Assembly: GCA_920105625.2 (NCBI GenBank)
Contig: CAKKTE020000605.1
Span: 1,302,001 to 1,366,000 of the forward strand
Origin: Clusia tigrina
Taxonomy: Eukaryota > Arthropoda > Insecta > Diptera > Clusiidae
DNA: 64,000 bases
Direction: 5' to 3'
Shown here one piece after another: positions 42,266 through 52,674 of this stretch (position 1 is the first letter of the stretch; each line of letters opens with the position of its first letter). The position numbers and the translations under genes are program-made. Under the pieces are notes generated by a model, which was not told the origin of the DNA, made no database searches, and saw only the letters and a list, made by a program, of their open reading frames with translations.

Positions 42266-44557
42266 ATGACGAAGGAAGCGCAAGGATTACTGCTGAGGCA
42301 GGAGCAAATTGGAGAAACGATTGAAAAGCTGGTCCGTAATTTTAAGAAAGACGGCAGTTTACGTAAGGACAACGTGTATTACCGCAAGCGAATAACACAG
42401 TTGCAAGATCTGGGGAGAGAGTTCAACAATAATCACGGACTGTTGTTGCCTCACGCAGTTGAGTACGGCAAGGCAAAATATTTTGCGGAAAATTACGCAG
42501 ACTACATGAATAGTCTGGTCAACGAATGGGCAGATACATTTAGTTCTGAATTAGAGGGACTAGGGCAACAAACAGTGAGTTTGGTTTCGCCAGACGAGGA
42601 AATAAGGAACAGATTGAAATCAATACAGTCAGAGGTGAAACTGTTTACTGGGAAAATAGTTGACCAGTTCGAAGCGAGTACGAGCAGGGAAGAAGCTCAG
42701 GAATTGTGGAGGCAGGCGAACGCCGGAGGCGCTGTGTCACCATTAGAGGTAGCGGATCAAGCCTTGACGGCAATCCAAAAAAGAACAGAAGAAAAGTTGT
42801 TCAGTTTTCATAAGAAAGCAGAAGACTGGAGAGCACAAAAAGAGTATCTGGAGAAGAAGGTAAAGGAACTTTCTCAGAGATTGACGGAAACAGAGGAAGC
42901 AGCAACGCTGTTGGAAAAGGAGTGTGCAGGATTGAAAAGAGGACGGGCGACCAATAGCAACCCACATAGAAAGGAGAGATCAAAATCAGCATCGGCTGGA
43001 TTCACACAGACAGTATTGACATTGCCTCCTGAAGTTCGCTGGCCGGAGTATTTAACACCAGAAGGGATAAGCCGCATGGTAAAGCCAAAATTGGTACTTA
43101 ATGAAGAAAAGCAAGCGGAATTTTTGTTTGGCGCATCTGAAGTCGGTGTCGAGCCTTTTTCTCCGGGTAGCCCGATAAATAACGAAAATCAGGGATATCC
43201 GCCAGAGGAGCCGGAAGCAGTAACAGTGCAGGAAAGTCTCGATACTAGGGACAATATTTCGCCAGTACGAACAAACGATCGAAGACTAATTAGTTTGAGT
43301 CCGTCACTGGCCAATTACCTCTCAGATCCGGGAGAAGTGAATTTGGAAGCTACCAAAGAGATTAATAAAGCTAAGGTTTTACCAGCAATTGAGAAAACAC
43401 AAAGTAATAAAATGGGCATTCTGGAAGTTGCTCATGCGGTGGAGAAGTTGGTGCCCATGTTCTCAGGAGTCGAGTTGTATGATCTGAGAACTGAGATCCG
43501 GCGCTTCAAAGAAGGTTGTGAGCTAGCACAACAGAGTGTTCCGGAAGCGGACGGGAAACACTTAATAAAGTGTATTAGGCAAAGAACCACAGGTGATGCG
43601 TTTGATTTACTAGCGCATAGCTCAGTAAGCACCCTGCCGGAGTTATACGCACTTTTGGATACGACGTATTTAAAACAAAAGTCATACGACTGTCTCGTTC
43701 GGGAAATTCAGGAATCAACTCAAACACCGGGGGAGGAATTGAGAGCCTGGGGACGAAGGCTCCAGTCTCTCGGGAACGCTGCTGAGACGGAAGCCAACAG
43801 GCAGTTTCCAGAAAATGTTGCAGCATACAAGGCTCAAGTAGAACGGACTATGATTTCTGTGTTCAAGGCAGGCCTGATAAATAGGGATTTAGCTAATTAT
43901 ACTCTTACTCTCACGCCGAGGAGTATGGCAGAGTTAGTGGAAGCGGTCTCTTTAGCTGAAGCAGCAATACAACAGCGAACGACAACAGGTGGAATCTGCT
44001 GGACTGATGCTCCTGCAGAGGTAGGAATAGTACAGCAGGAAAACAGATGTGGAATTGGTAGATTGATGGGTCAATTTCCGCAACAAAGAGATCAAGATTT
44101 TCCTCCAAGGAAACCCATTTGCTCATTCTGTCACAAGCCCGGGCACACAAGGGATGAATGCGTTACACGCAAAAACACGCCCTACTGTATGGAGTGCCAA
44201 ACTTACGGTCATGAGGCAAGTAGACAGTGCCAAGGAGGCACGGTATGGAATCAGAATAGAAGGCAGCCAGCGACGAGGCGCCCGGTTCCACCCTTGTGGG
44301 ACAGCAGGGGTAATTTCAGTAGACCCCGAGTTAATTCAACAGAAGGAATTAACCAAGGAAGAAATCCTTTCAAAACTGGGAGTGGTCAGCAGCAATCAAA
44401 TTGGAATTCCAGGAGTGAACCAAGGATACGCAACACCCAACAGGGGTTGAGATGCTTCTCATGTGGACAGATGGGACATCGGGCAGCGGAATGCAGGGAT
44501 AGAAAGTCCCAGCAAAGGAACCAGGGAAACTTCCAGCGGCCCAGTCGAAGCCAATAG
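42266..44557 (+). CDS. G1 Gag (763 aa)
   Basis: I chose the ATG at 42266 (MTKEAQGLLLRQEQIG), because the open frame upstream has no ATG. The N-terminal helices (IEKLVRNFKKDG) match the Gag start of BEL-1. A coiled-coil-like segment lies at about 190-235, a capsid-like helical region at about 390-580, and three Cys/His knuckles near residues 620, 640 and 730 (CSFCHKPGHTRDEC, CMECQTYGHEASRQC, CFSCGQMGHRAAEC), which bind RNA. The stop TAG at 44555-44557 lies 25 bases after a slippery heptamer that gives access to pol. Confidence 0.93.
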   Translation: MTKEAQGLLLRQEQIGETIEKLVRNFKKDGSLRKDNVYYRKRITQLQDLGREFNNNHGLLLPHAVEYGKAKYFAENYADYMNSLVNEWADTFSSELEGLGQQTVSLVSPDEEIRNRLKSIQSEVKLFTGKIVDQFEASTSREEAQELWRQANAGGAVSPLEVADQALTAIQKRTEEKLFSFHKKAEDWRAQKEYLEKKVKELSQRLTETEEAATLLEKECAGLKRGRATNSNPHRKERSKSASAGFTQTVLTLPPEVRWPEYLTPEGISRMVKPKLVLNEEKQAEFLFGASEVGVEPFSPGSPINNENQGYPPEEPEAVTVQESLDTRDNISPVRTNDRRLISLSPSLANYLSDPGEVNLEATKEINKAKVLPAIEKTQSNKMGILEVAHAVEKLVPMFSGVELYDLRTEIRRFKEGCELAQQSVPEADGKHLIKCIRQRTTGDAFDLLAHSSVSTLPELYALLDTTYLKQKSYDCLVREIQESTQTPGEELRAWGRRLQSLGNAAETEANRQFPENVAAYKAQVERTMISVFKAGLINRDLANYTLTLTPRSMAELVEAVSLAEAAIQQRTTTGGICWTDAPAEVGIVQQENRCGIGRLMGQFPQQRDQDFPPRKPICSFCHKPGHTRDECVTRKNTPYCMECQTYGHEASRQCQGGTVWNQNRRQPATRRPVPPLWDSRGNFSRPRVNSTEGINQGRNPFKTGSGQQQSNWNSRSEPRIRNTQQGLRCFSCGQMGHRAAECRDRKSQQRNQGNFQRPSRSQ

Positions 44558-47500
44558 ACTGGAAAGCCAAAAGAAAGAGAGTAATAATTAGGCCGGAAGT
44601 AAGTGGGACTAGTAATGGAGGAACTACAGTCCAGGAGAAGGAGGAGCAAGAGGCTCTCCAATATCACGAAGGGTTAGGAAGTGGATACACGTCCATATTG
44701 GGAACAAAAGGAGGTTGCTTCGCTATTAGCAGAATAGGTGATGCCTTCATCGAGATACCCTGCGAGGAAGCAGCGAGTGGAAAGCTAGTGCTATTAGTAG
44801 ATTCAGGAGCGGACACTAGCCTCGTAAGATCTAGTGTTTTACGGAAGGGGCTAGACATTAATCAAATGGACTTAAGAACGCTTAACGGAGCGTTTGGAGG
44901 GTGCATTAGGACATTGGGGTCGCTCAGAATAGGGCACAGTGGAGTAAAGGGTATGAGTTTTAGAATGCACGCAGTGGAAGTCGATAGGAAAGGTATCCCG
45001 GCTGATGGAATAATTGGCCGTGATAATCTTTGGGGACGCACCATACTGGATGCCCTCGACAAGCAGTTATCATTCTATGATAACAATAAGCATAGAATCC
45101 TTACTTTTCCATTAATGTCATGGCAGGAAGGAACCGTGAGTAAGGTTAAGAATTGTATGGAGGTAGTGAATGCAAGGTCAACCAGAGTAGTTACTATGCA
45201 TGTAAATACGAAACTTAGGACTGTTGTTTTACACAAACAGCAGCTAGCGGAGGGCGTATATATGGGGGAAACCATAACGCACGTTGACAAGGGAAAGGTG
45301 TACGCTTGCGTACTCAATGCATCGGAAAAGGACTACTTGATGGAGGAGGATTTTAGGCCTAAGTTCACTAGCTATGATAATTTTAAGGAACCGAATTATA
45401 GATCGGTGAATCAGATTAAACAAGTTGATATAAGAGAAAGAATGGAGCGAGTGCTAGAATTACTGAAGCTAGACCCAAGCGTGAATTCAGAAGAGAAGGC
45501 ATCAATAGAAGCCATTTGTGCGTCATTCCATGACATATTTTTGCTGGAAGGAGACCAGTTAACATATACACCAGAGGTAGAGCATGAAATACCTACTAGA
45601 GTGGATCAAGCGCCAATTAACCAGAAGCAATACAGATTGCCGCAAGCTCACAAAGATGAGGTAAATAGACAAGTGGAAGGAATGTTAAAGGATAACATTA
45701 TTTCACCGAGTATCTCGCCTTGGAACTCACCAATAATTTTGGTACCAAAGAAGGGAGGTGCGCAGGGTCAGAAGAAGTGGAGAATGGTCGTCGATTTTAG
45801 GAAATTGAACGACGCCACTATCAAGCAGGTGTTCCCGATACCAAGGATAGAAGAGATTCTGGATCAATTGGGACACAGTAGATATTTTTCTACACTTGAT
45901 TTAGCGAGTGGCTACCACCAAGTTCTGGTGGATACCCAAGATAAGCAGAAAACCGCGTTCAGCACCGGTTTAGGCCATTATGAGTTCAATAGAATGCCGT
46001 TTGGATTAACAGGAGCACCGGCTACCTTCCAACGGCTAATGAACCATGTGCTAACAGGCTTACAAGGGTTAGATTGTTTTGTGTATCTCGATGATATTGT
46101 AATTTATGGGAAGAACTTGCAGCAGCATTCGCAACGCTTGCGCAAGGTGCTCCAGAAATTACGAGAACACAATTTGAAATTGAACACAGAGAAGTGTCAA
46201 TTTTTGCGAAGAGAGGTGGTTTATTTAGGCCATCGTTGCTCAGAAGCAGGAGCACTGCCTGACCCGCAGAAGGTGGAATGCGTTAAAAATCTAGCGATTC
46301 CAAGAAACAGAAAAGAAGTGCAAGCATTCCTAGGACTAGTGAACTATTATAGAAAGTTCGTGGAAGGACTAGCCGGAATTGCGTTGCCAATTAACAAGTT
46401 GCTACGAAAAGAGGCAAAGTTCGAATGGACAGGGAGATGTCAGCAGGCATTCGAGAGGCTAAAAGAAATAATTAGCTCGCCACCAATTTTGGCATACCCC
46501 GACTTTGAGCAAACTTTTTTGTTGACCACTGATGCTAGCAATGAAGCGTTAGGGGCAGTATTGTCACAAGGGGAAGTCGGGAATGACCGACCAATAGCAT
46601 TCGCAAGCAGAGCGCTTAGCGACACGGAGAAGAGATACTCCACAATAGAAAAGGAGTTTCTAGCCATAGTATGGGCTACGAAGAATTTTAGAGCATATTT
46701 GCTAGGACGCCCATTTAGGATATATACTGATCACCAGCCGTTAAGAGGCATAGCCAATTTGAAAGACCAAACGTCTAGGCTAGCCAGGTTCAGACACAAA
46801 TTGTCTGAGTATGATTTTGAAATCATATACAAACCTGGGAAAAAGAATCTGAATGCCGATGCACTCAGCAGAGTACCGCAGGCACAGAAAGTATCAGTAG
46901 TGCAAACAAGGTCCAAGGCACGGTCGGATAAGGAGAAGGCCGAGAGGATGCAGAAGGACAAAGTTGATGCTACAAGAGATGTTAGCAATGCGGGTTTCGA
47001 TCCCAATGAGCAAGCAGCCAGTAATGTAGAATGGCTGGAGGATACAAAGGATATCCAGGCTGTGTTAAAGGGTTTCCATGATTCACCTCTGGGTGGCCAC
47101 CAGGGATTCTGGAAAACCCATGACAGAATTAGGCGAGTATACGGATGGAAGGGTATGCTCAAGGACATTAAGAAATATATAAAGAGTTGTCCAAAATGTC
47201 AGGCCAACAAAAGTTCAAGGCTGACAAAGATGCCAATGGTGTTAACTGACACACCTAAACAGCCATTTGATAAAGTTCATATGGATATTGTAGGTATTTT
47301 ACCTGAGACTGTTTCGGGGAATAAATATATTTTGACGTTCCAAGACGATTTCTCAAAGTATATGGCGTGCGTGGCTATACCCGATGCTGAAGCAAGCACG
47401 GTGGCCAAAGCATTCTTTGATGAAATAGTAGCACGATACAACATACCTAAGGTTTTGATAACCGACAATGGTTCAAATTTCGTATCGAAATTATTCTCGG

Positions 47501-48093
47501 AAACATGTAAAATGCTGGGAATTAAGAAGTTGCACATAACACCATATCATCCACAGGCGAATGGCTCATTGGAACGTAGTCATCGACCTCTGGCCGAGTA
47601 CTTGCGCAGTTTCGCCAAGGAAGACGGCTCGAATTGGGATCAATGGTTGACCACTGCAATGCACGTACACAACAATACCGTGCATGTATCAACGAAGCAA
47701 ACTCCATTTAGAACACTCTACGGGTTTGATTTCAACATGCCAGCGAATTTGAAGCGCAAATGTGCGCCTGTATACAATGCTGATAACCCGAATAAAGTGC
47801 AGAAGTATCAGTTACAGCGAGCGCACGAATTGGTTAGAGAAAACCAGGAATGTGCTAAACGAGTGGCCAGGGAAGCCTATAACAAGGTACTAAACCCAGT
47901 AGTTTTTCATGTGGGTGATCAAGTACTAATGAAGAATCAGGCTAGGAGAAACAAATTCTCACCTGTGTGGATAGGTCCCTATGTAGTAGCAGAGATCAAA
48001 AGCCCAGTTACAACGGTCGTAACAATTAAGGGCAAAAATAAAAAGCTACATAATAATTTGTTGAAATTATTCCACATTAGACCACACAAATAA
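44503..48093 (+). CDS. G1 Pol (protease, RT, RNase H, integrase), by -1 frameshift
   Basis: The pol frame is open from 44503, right after a TAG at 44500-44502. It overlaps the end of gag by 55 bases in the -1 frame, so translation is likely by frameshifting at 44524-44530. Counting from 44698: protease LLVDSGADTS near residue 35; RT with NRMPFGLTGAPATF and FVYLDDIV near 461; RNase H with TTDASNEALG near 608; integrase HHCC near 797-835; catalytic D, D, E at HMDIVG (860), TDNGSN (921) and SLERS (958). The Pol end, FHIRPHK, is 2.6 kb before the LTR. All catalytic residues are present. Confidence 0.95.
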   Translation, partial: KVPAKEPGKLPAAQSKPIDWKAKRKRVIIRPEVSGTSNGGTTVQEKEEQEALQYHEGLGSGYTSILGTKGGCFAISRIGDAFIEIPCEEAASGKLVLLVDSGADTSLVRSSVLRKGLDINQMDLRTLNGAFGGCIRTLGSLRIGHSGVKGMSFRMHAVEVDRKGIPADGIIGRDNLWGRTILDALDKQLSFYDNNKHRILTFPLMSWQEGTVSKVKNCMEVVNARSTRVVTMHVNTKLRTVVLHKQQLAEGVYMGETITHVDKGKVYACVLNASEKDYLMEEDFRPKFTSYDNFKEPNYRSVNQIKQVDIRERMERVLELLKLDPSVNSEEKASIEAICASFHDIFLLEGDQLTYTPEVEHEIPTRVDQAPINQKQYRLPQAHKDEVNRQVEGMLKDNIISPSISPWNSPIILVPKKGGAQGQKKWRMVVDFRKLNDATIKQVFPIPRIEEILDQLGHSRYFSTLDLASGYHQVLVDTQDKQKTAFSTGLGHYEFNRMPFGLTGAPATFQRLMNHVLTGLQGLDCFVYLDDIVIYGKNLQQHSQRLRKVLQKLREHNLKLNTEKCQFLRREVVYLGHRCSEAGALPDPQKVECVKNLAIPRNRKEVQAFLGLVNYYRKFVEGLAGIALPINKLLRKEAKFEWTGRCQQAFERLKEIISSPPILAYPDFEQTFLLTTDASNEALGAVLSQGEVGNDRPIAFASRALSDTEKRYSTIEKEFLAIVWATKNFRAYLLGRPFRIYTDHQPLRGIANLKDQTSRLARFRHKLSEYDFEIIYKPGKKNLNADALSRVPQAQKVSVVQTRSKARSDKEKAERMQKDKVDATRDVSNAGFDPNEQAASNVEWLEDTKDIQAVLKGFHDSPLGGHQGFWKTHDRIRRVYGWKGMLKDIKKYIKSCPKCQANKSSRLTKMPMVLTDTPKQPFDKVHMDIVGILPETVSGNKYILTFQDDFSKYMACVAIPDAEASTVAKAFFDEIVARYNIPKVLITDNGSNFVSKLFSETCKMLGIKKLHITPYHPQANGSLERSHRPLAEYLRSFAKEDGSNWDQWLTTAMHVHNNTVHVSTKQTPFRTLYGFDFNMPANLKRKCAPVYNADNPNKVQKYQLQRAHELVRENQECAKRVAREAYNKVLNPVVFHVGDQVLMKNQARRNKFSPVWIGPYVVAEIKSPVTTVVTIKGKNKKLHNNLLKLFHIRPHK
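44524..44562 (+). promoter_or_regulatory. Programmed -1 frameshift site: G GGA AAC plus stem-loop
   Basis: In the gag frame the codons read GGA AAC preceded by G, giving the heptamer G GGA AAC. This fits the X XXY YYZ rule and is the site known from several retroviral gag-pro junctions. Ten bases downstream CCAGTC (44541-44546) pairs with GACTGG (44557-44562), closing a 10-base loop that contains the gag stop. Heptamer, phase and direction all agree with the -1 pol frame. Confidence 0.8.
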
Positions 48094-48900
48094 AGACATG
48101 TGTTAGCAGTGTTTTACAAGTGTAAACACAAAAATAACAACGTAAACATGTACGTGTGTGTATCAAATAACACACACAGTTCCGATTCTCAAAGTCAACG
48201 CCAGTAGAAGTGTGCCACTTAAAATCGAGCGATTAAAGTTGACGTAATAAAAGTGCTTATTATGCACTGTGGCCGAGCGAAGCATAGTAGGGAAAAATAT
48301 TTTTTTTTAAATAATGATAAATATTGCACGTAATTAAAAAATAAAATGAAATAATAAGACAGTCGTGGGTAAGTAATATAAAACAAAACTTCGAATATGT
48401 ACATACATACATACGGCAGTGTATGCACTGAAATTCGATGCGTGGGCATTAACGCCAGGCAATGGAACTGCTGGTGAAGTAAGTATATATACGAGTATAT
48501 ATATATGTGTATAAGTTAAAGAATGAATGTACGAATGTATATTTAAAGAAGTAAGTATTCTAGTTAGGAGGAATGGGTATGTGCGTATGTATATATTTGC
48601 AGATACTGCAGCAGGCTATATGTAGATATACTCGTACATAGGTTTTAACTGTTTATTGTTTAGGAAATTAGCGTATGGAAATTCGAAAAAATGTGTAGTT
48701 AATTGGGGAAAATAACGTTAGTAATTAATTCTAGGTAATTTAAAGCGCCTTGAATGTATGTATGTATTCATATACGAGCTAATTACAGGATGGAAAATAG
48801 AATCGTTAATGGATATATACATATCAGGCTAGAAGTAAATTTAAATAAAAAGTCAATTGTATGCGATGAAAGATATAGTCATGCAATGGACAATGTTTTC
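48094..48900 (+). other. Conserved post-pol non-coding block of G1, copy B
   Basis: It matches 1494-2260 almost throughout, with small indels. It lacks long plus-strand frames. Beyond about 48900 the two copies diverge. Confidence 0.6.
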
Positions 48901-50272
48901 ACATAAACGGGTTTATCTTAAATAATCTCGCTTATGTAAAAGGCACTAGTTTTGCCAAGAATTGATATAAAAAATTTTTTTTTTGGGCGGCATATAATTA
49001 AATTAGAAAATAATTGTTATGTATGAAGCAAATTTTTGTAAAATGTATATATTTGAGAAGGATTTAAAGTTTTAATGCCGCCAACAATTGTACGAAAATG
49101 TATCATAGTTAATTAATAGTATTTGTAAAGGAAATAGTTTTTGTTACTTGTTTATAGTTTGTTTGTTAAGACGTAGTAGATAAGCGATATATAGATTTGA
49201 ATCCAATTTACTGTTTACGTTAAAAATTGAATGAATGTAATAGCTAGTAAGAATAATTAAAACTCGGCAAGTCCGATAAGCTAAGCTTATTGTTTTTAGA
49301 TATTCAGGCGTTGGTGAACAAACATCTGGATGGTTCAATATGGTGCAGCATGAACCTGGAAGGGACTTCCTGCAGCGTCGAAGACTGAGTAAGATGTTAA
49401 CCAACATCCAGGAGACCAGTAGATGAAATGCAAGTGCAGCGAACAAAAATCTGACTGAATGAGAAGAGGTAAGAAGACGTAGAAGAGAAGTGATCAGTAA
49501 GCCGCAAAGGAAGAAAGACGAGTTTGGAAACGATAATGTCCAGAGATAATTTTTGGGTTGAAAAAAAAAAATGAAAACGAAATTAGTGAGAATTCATTTT
49601 TATATGAAAAAGTGGAAGAGCTTTCAACTTCCCATCTGCGAGATGACTACGATTTAAGCTTATAAAAAAATGGAGATGGTATCGGCCGAATGGAAGAGTC
49701 TCTATCTGACTAGTAAAAGTCTAATAATACTTGAGTTTTATTGCATAACTGACTAAATGGCATGAAAAGCACTAACATGTACGTTGTCCGTATAAAGAAT
49801 CCAACGTGTTTACCATTATTACATATATCAGTATGTATATTGTATTATTGTCGAAAATGAAAAAGAGATAATTTTAGCCAAAACCCGAGGTAACTCCGTA
49901 ATTCCACCGAGAAACGGCTACAATAACAATAACAGCCACAACTACATCGTTCACTTAGCTTCGCAGAATAATCTCCTGGCGCAAAAAATCGTTTTTAACC
50001 ACGAAAAGATCGAACATAACATAGCCAAGATTTATCGACTAAACTTCGTAACGATTTCTCCAATGAGAAAATATCCATTGTCACTCACTAAGCGAATATC
50101 GAATATTTATTTTGACTTCGTCAGAAGCGCATCTAATCGCGCAAGCTTGCATCATCTTTTTACGTACCGGTCCAGAAAGAAGGGAGGGGAATGCAGAGTT
50201 CATCGAGGGACTTCACTCTGACAACGACGGTCGTCAACTAGACCAGCAGGTAGCAGAGGGCGCAGTATAATA
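48901..50272 (+). pseudogene. env-position region of G1 full-length copy, decayed
   Basis: No frame longer than about 90 codons exists here. Scattered fragments at 49861-50272 align in position with the env end of copy A, including a shared hydrophilic tail segment encoded at 50225-50270 (compare 3825-3881). The front half has no recognisable env. This copy therefore lacks a functional env even though gag and pol are intact. Confidence 0.55.
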
Positions 50273-50369
50273 TAAGATTTTATGTATAGAATAGAATTGT
50301 GTTATTGTTTAGATATTTGTATATACGCCAATGAGAAAAGAGTCAATGAAAGACCAAATTATAAAAAGG

Positions 50370-50560
50370 GGAATATAAAAAAAAAAATAATGATGGCTAA
50401 AAATAAGAAAAAAAAAAAAAAAAAACAAACAAACAAAAACAAAAACAAAGTAAAGAAAAAAATAAAAATAAAAGAAAGAAAACTACAAAAGAAAATAAAA
50501 GCTAGAGAAAAAAAAATATATATATGGAAAAGGAAAGAATAAAAAAGGAAGAAAAAACAG
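50370..50560 (+). repeat. A-rich tract of G1 copy B
   Basis: Long A runs with scattered C, G and T, in the same place as 3953-4180 in copy A. Confidence 0.75.
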
Positions 50561-50708
50561 TGATAGAACCCAAACAAGGCGATTTCATGGAAAAAAATAA
50601 AACAAATTATATATATGTACTATAGAGTTAAATAAATGCACATAATTGTTTACAGTGCAAGAAAAATATTGTAGAGATTTTATGGAAGTTAGTTGCACTA
50701 ACTTCTTT

Positions 50709-50725
50709 TAGAAAGAGGGGAGGGA
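50709..50725 (+). other. Polypurine tract of G1 full-length copy
   Basis: TAGAAAGAGGGGAGGGA directly precedes the 3' LTR. Confidence 0.88.
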
Positions 50726-51193
50726 TGTTGTGAGTTAGAATCAAGCTACTTACGCGTAGTTGACTCACAGCACCGGCTCCTATTAAATTCATTAAGAACG
50801 CACATATTTTTAGGGTGCAAATATTGAAAATGAACAGTAACTATTCATTAATTATGATGTAAACTTTTAGGGTGTCACAGTTCCGCAATCAAGCTGACGA
50901 GGGGCATTTAGAATGCACCGACGACACTTTTACTTGCAGTAGGTCAGCGGGCTTGAGCAACTGACACCAAGTAACAATTGCGTAACTGGAACACCAGAAA
51001 AGTGAAGACGTAGACTGTAATGTTTATTTGTAAACAGTATATAAGAACTAGCATTTTAAGAATAAAGCTCTTGTTGTTTTAAACCCAAAATAGTGCAGTG
51101 CTCATTTAACAAAGTGGTGTAGGTTTTACAGGTTCCCGCGACAGGACATTCCAGAGGACGTCTCTCGCCGACAAGCAGATACGGACCCCAACA
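50726..51193 (+). repeat. 3' LTR of G1 full-length copy
   Basis: 468 bp, read as identical to the 5' LTR. It is followed by the TSD GTAT at 51194-51197. Confidence 0.95.
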
Positions 51194-51237
51194 GTATTTT
51201 CAAGTTTAGTTCGTTTCTGACGATGGAGATGTGCGGT

Positions 51238-52640
51238 TGTGCCAATGGGGCAGTGCGTGAGAGCACAAGGAGCAGTGCGGTGCAATCTATGTGCAGGGAG
51301 CTGAGCCAGGAGAGCGGTGCGGAGCAGGGGAGCTTATACAGTGCCTATACACAGGAGCAAGTATGAGCGGTGCCACAGGTATTCGAGAGTATAGTCACGT
51401 TTAGATTATATACGCTGACTATATTTATGTTCACATTGCATTATACATTATATATATACATAAACGTACCTATTTACACATACATATGCAGGTCCGTTCA
51501 TGCATATGAGAGCAATTGAGCTAAACGCTCAAGAGCTTGTGCATATTCACTAACTGTATATACTCGTACATATATACATGTATCGCATACATGCCGATTT
51601 ATTGTTGAGCTACATATGTATGTGCATAATTATAAGAGCAATAAAAAGTGGTTTTTCGTATGCTTTTCCACTTAAAACAATTGTGTTTTTATTTAAGTCG
51701 GATTGCAGTAAGTATTGCCATAGTTTCATTGTCGATTCGATACATTGGTCCATGTCGAGCCGGATCGTACCAGTGATCTATGCAATACAGCAAGTATGGT
51801 GCGATGCATGTGAATATGTACATATATGTATATATTAAGTAGAGCTATAAGTAATTATGTGCGAAATGAAATTGCGCCTTTAATTTAGGCATTCATTTGA
51901 GATGACGTCAGAGCTATGTAAAAGCAGATCGCATATACATGCGTATGTTTGTAGTATTAAGTAGCTATATACATGAATAAGTGCAAAACTTAATTGTGCC
52001 TTTATTTTAAGCGTTCCTATGAAATCACACCAGACTCTATGTAAACGCAGATCGTATATGCATGTATGTATGTATGTATGTGCGATTGTGTACTGGCAGG
52101 GTAGGTAATAGCTATTTCTTTCTTTTGATTTCTTTTGATCCGTTGTGCCTGCGGGAAGGAAAAAGAGAGCAAGTGCAAAGCGCTAGAGGAGCATCAATTG
52201 CTGAATGCGCAATACGCATTCGGAACATATAATATGGTATGTGAGCAGAGCGATGAGAGCACAGGCAGGTACAGAAAGAAATAGACTAAATTTCAAGAAA
52301 TAAATAAATTATAGAACAATATAATAATAAGGTAAAATACAGTCCACGGAGTTATAGGAGCAGAGCCAACACTGCAATGCTAAAAAATAATAAACGAAGG
52401 GCGTATGTGTGTGCTCAAAGCACATACGACAAATTGGTACAGTGCATCGGGCTTGAAAAAATTATATTATCAGGAAAGCTAAAAGAATTTAGGGGTGAGT
52501 GTAATGTGCGCAGCAGACACAGTGCGAGTTTTGTGCAGAGAATATGCGCAGGCAAGCACTATGCGACGCAGCCATAGACTTGCGCAGTATACTGCGCTAT
52601 GGCTGCCGCATTGCTGGCGGCCGACAGTAAGGCGGTGTGT
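51238..52640 (+). other. Presumed LTR/leader of BEL-3
   Basis: There is no reading frame. AATAAAAAGTGG at about 51650 could be a poly(A) signal. A unit of about 125 bp is duplicated imperfectly (51850-51945 and 51975-52070, both with a GCAGATCG core). A strong hairpin lies at 52568-52606. Confidence 0.5.
52568..52606. repeat. Strong hairpin with inner palindrome
   Basis: GCAGCCATAG (52568-52577) pairs with CTATGGCTGC (52597-52606), and the loop contains the perfect palindrome GCGCAGTATACTGCGC (52582-52597). Confidence 0.9.
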
Positions 52641-52674
52641 CTGCTGAAAGTTTTGTGCAAAGAGCTGAATGTTT

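Larger units (their letters stand above)
40860..51193 (+). mobile_element. Gypsy G1 full-length copy, potentially active, env decayed
   Basis: It is 10,334 bp long. The 468-bp LTRs (40860-41327 and 50726-51193) read as identical, and the TSD GTAT (40856-40859 and 51194-51197) is intact. PBS, gag, pol and PPT are all present without breaks in gag or pol. The layout (CCHC Gag, separate Pol frame, env position) and 4-bp TSD fit the Gypsy superfamily; an Osvaldo/Ulysses-like lineage is a tentative placement. Identity of the LTRs implies very recent insertion. Confidence 0.95.
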
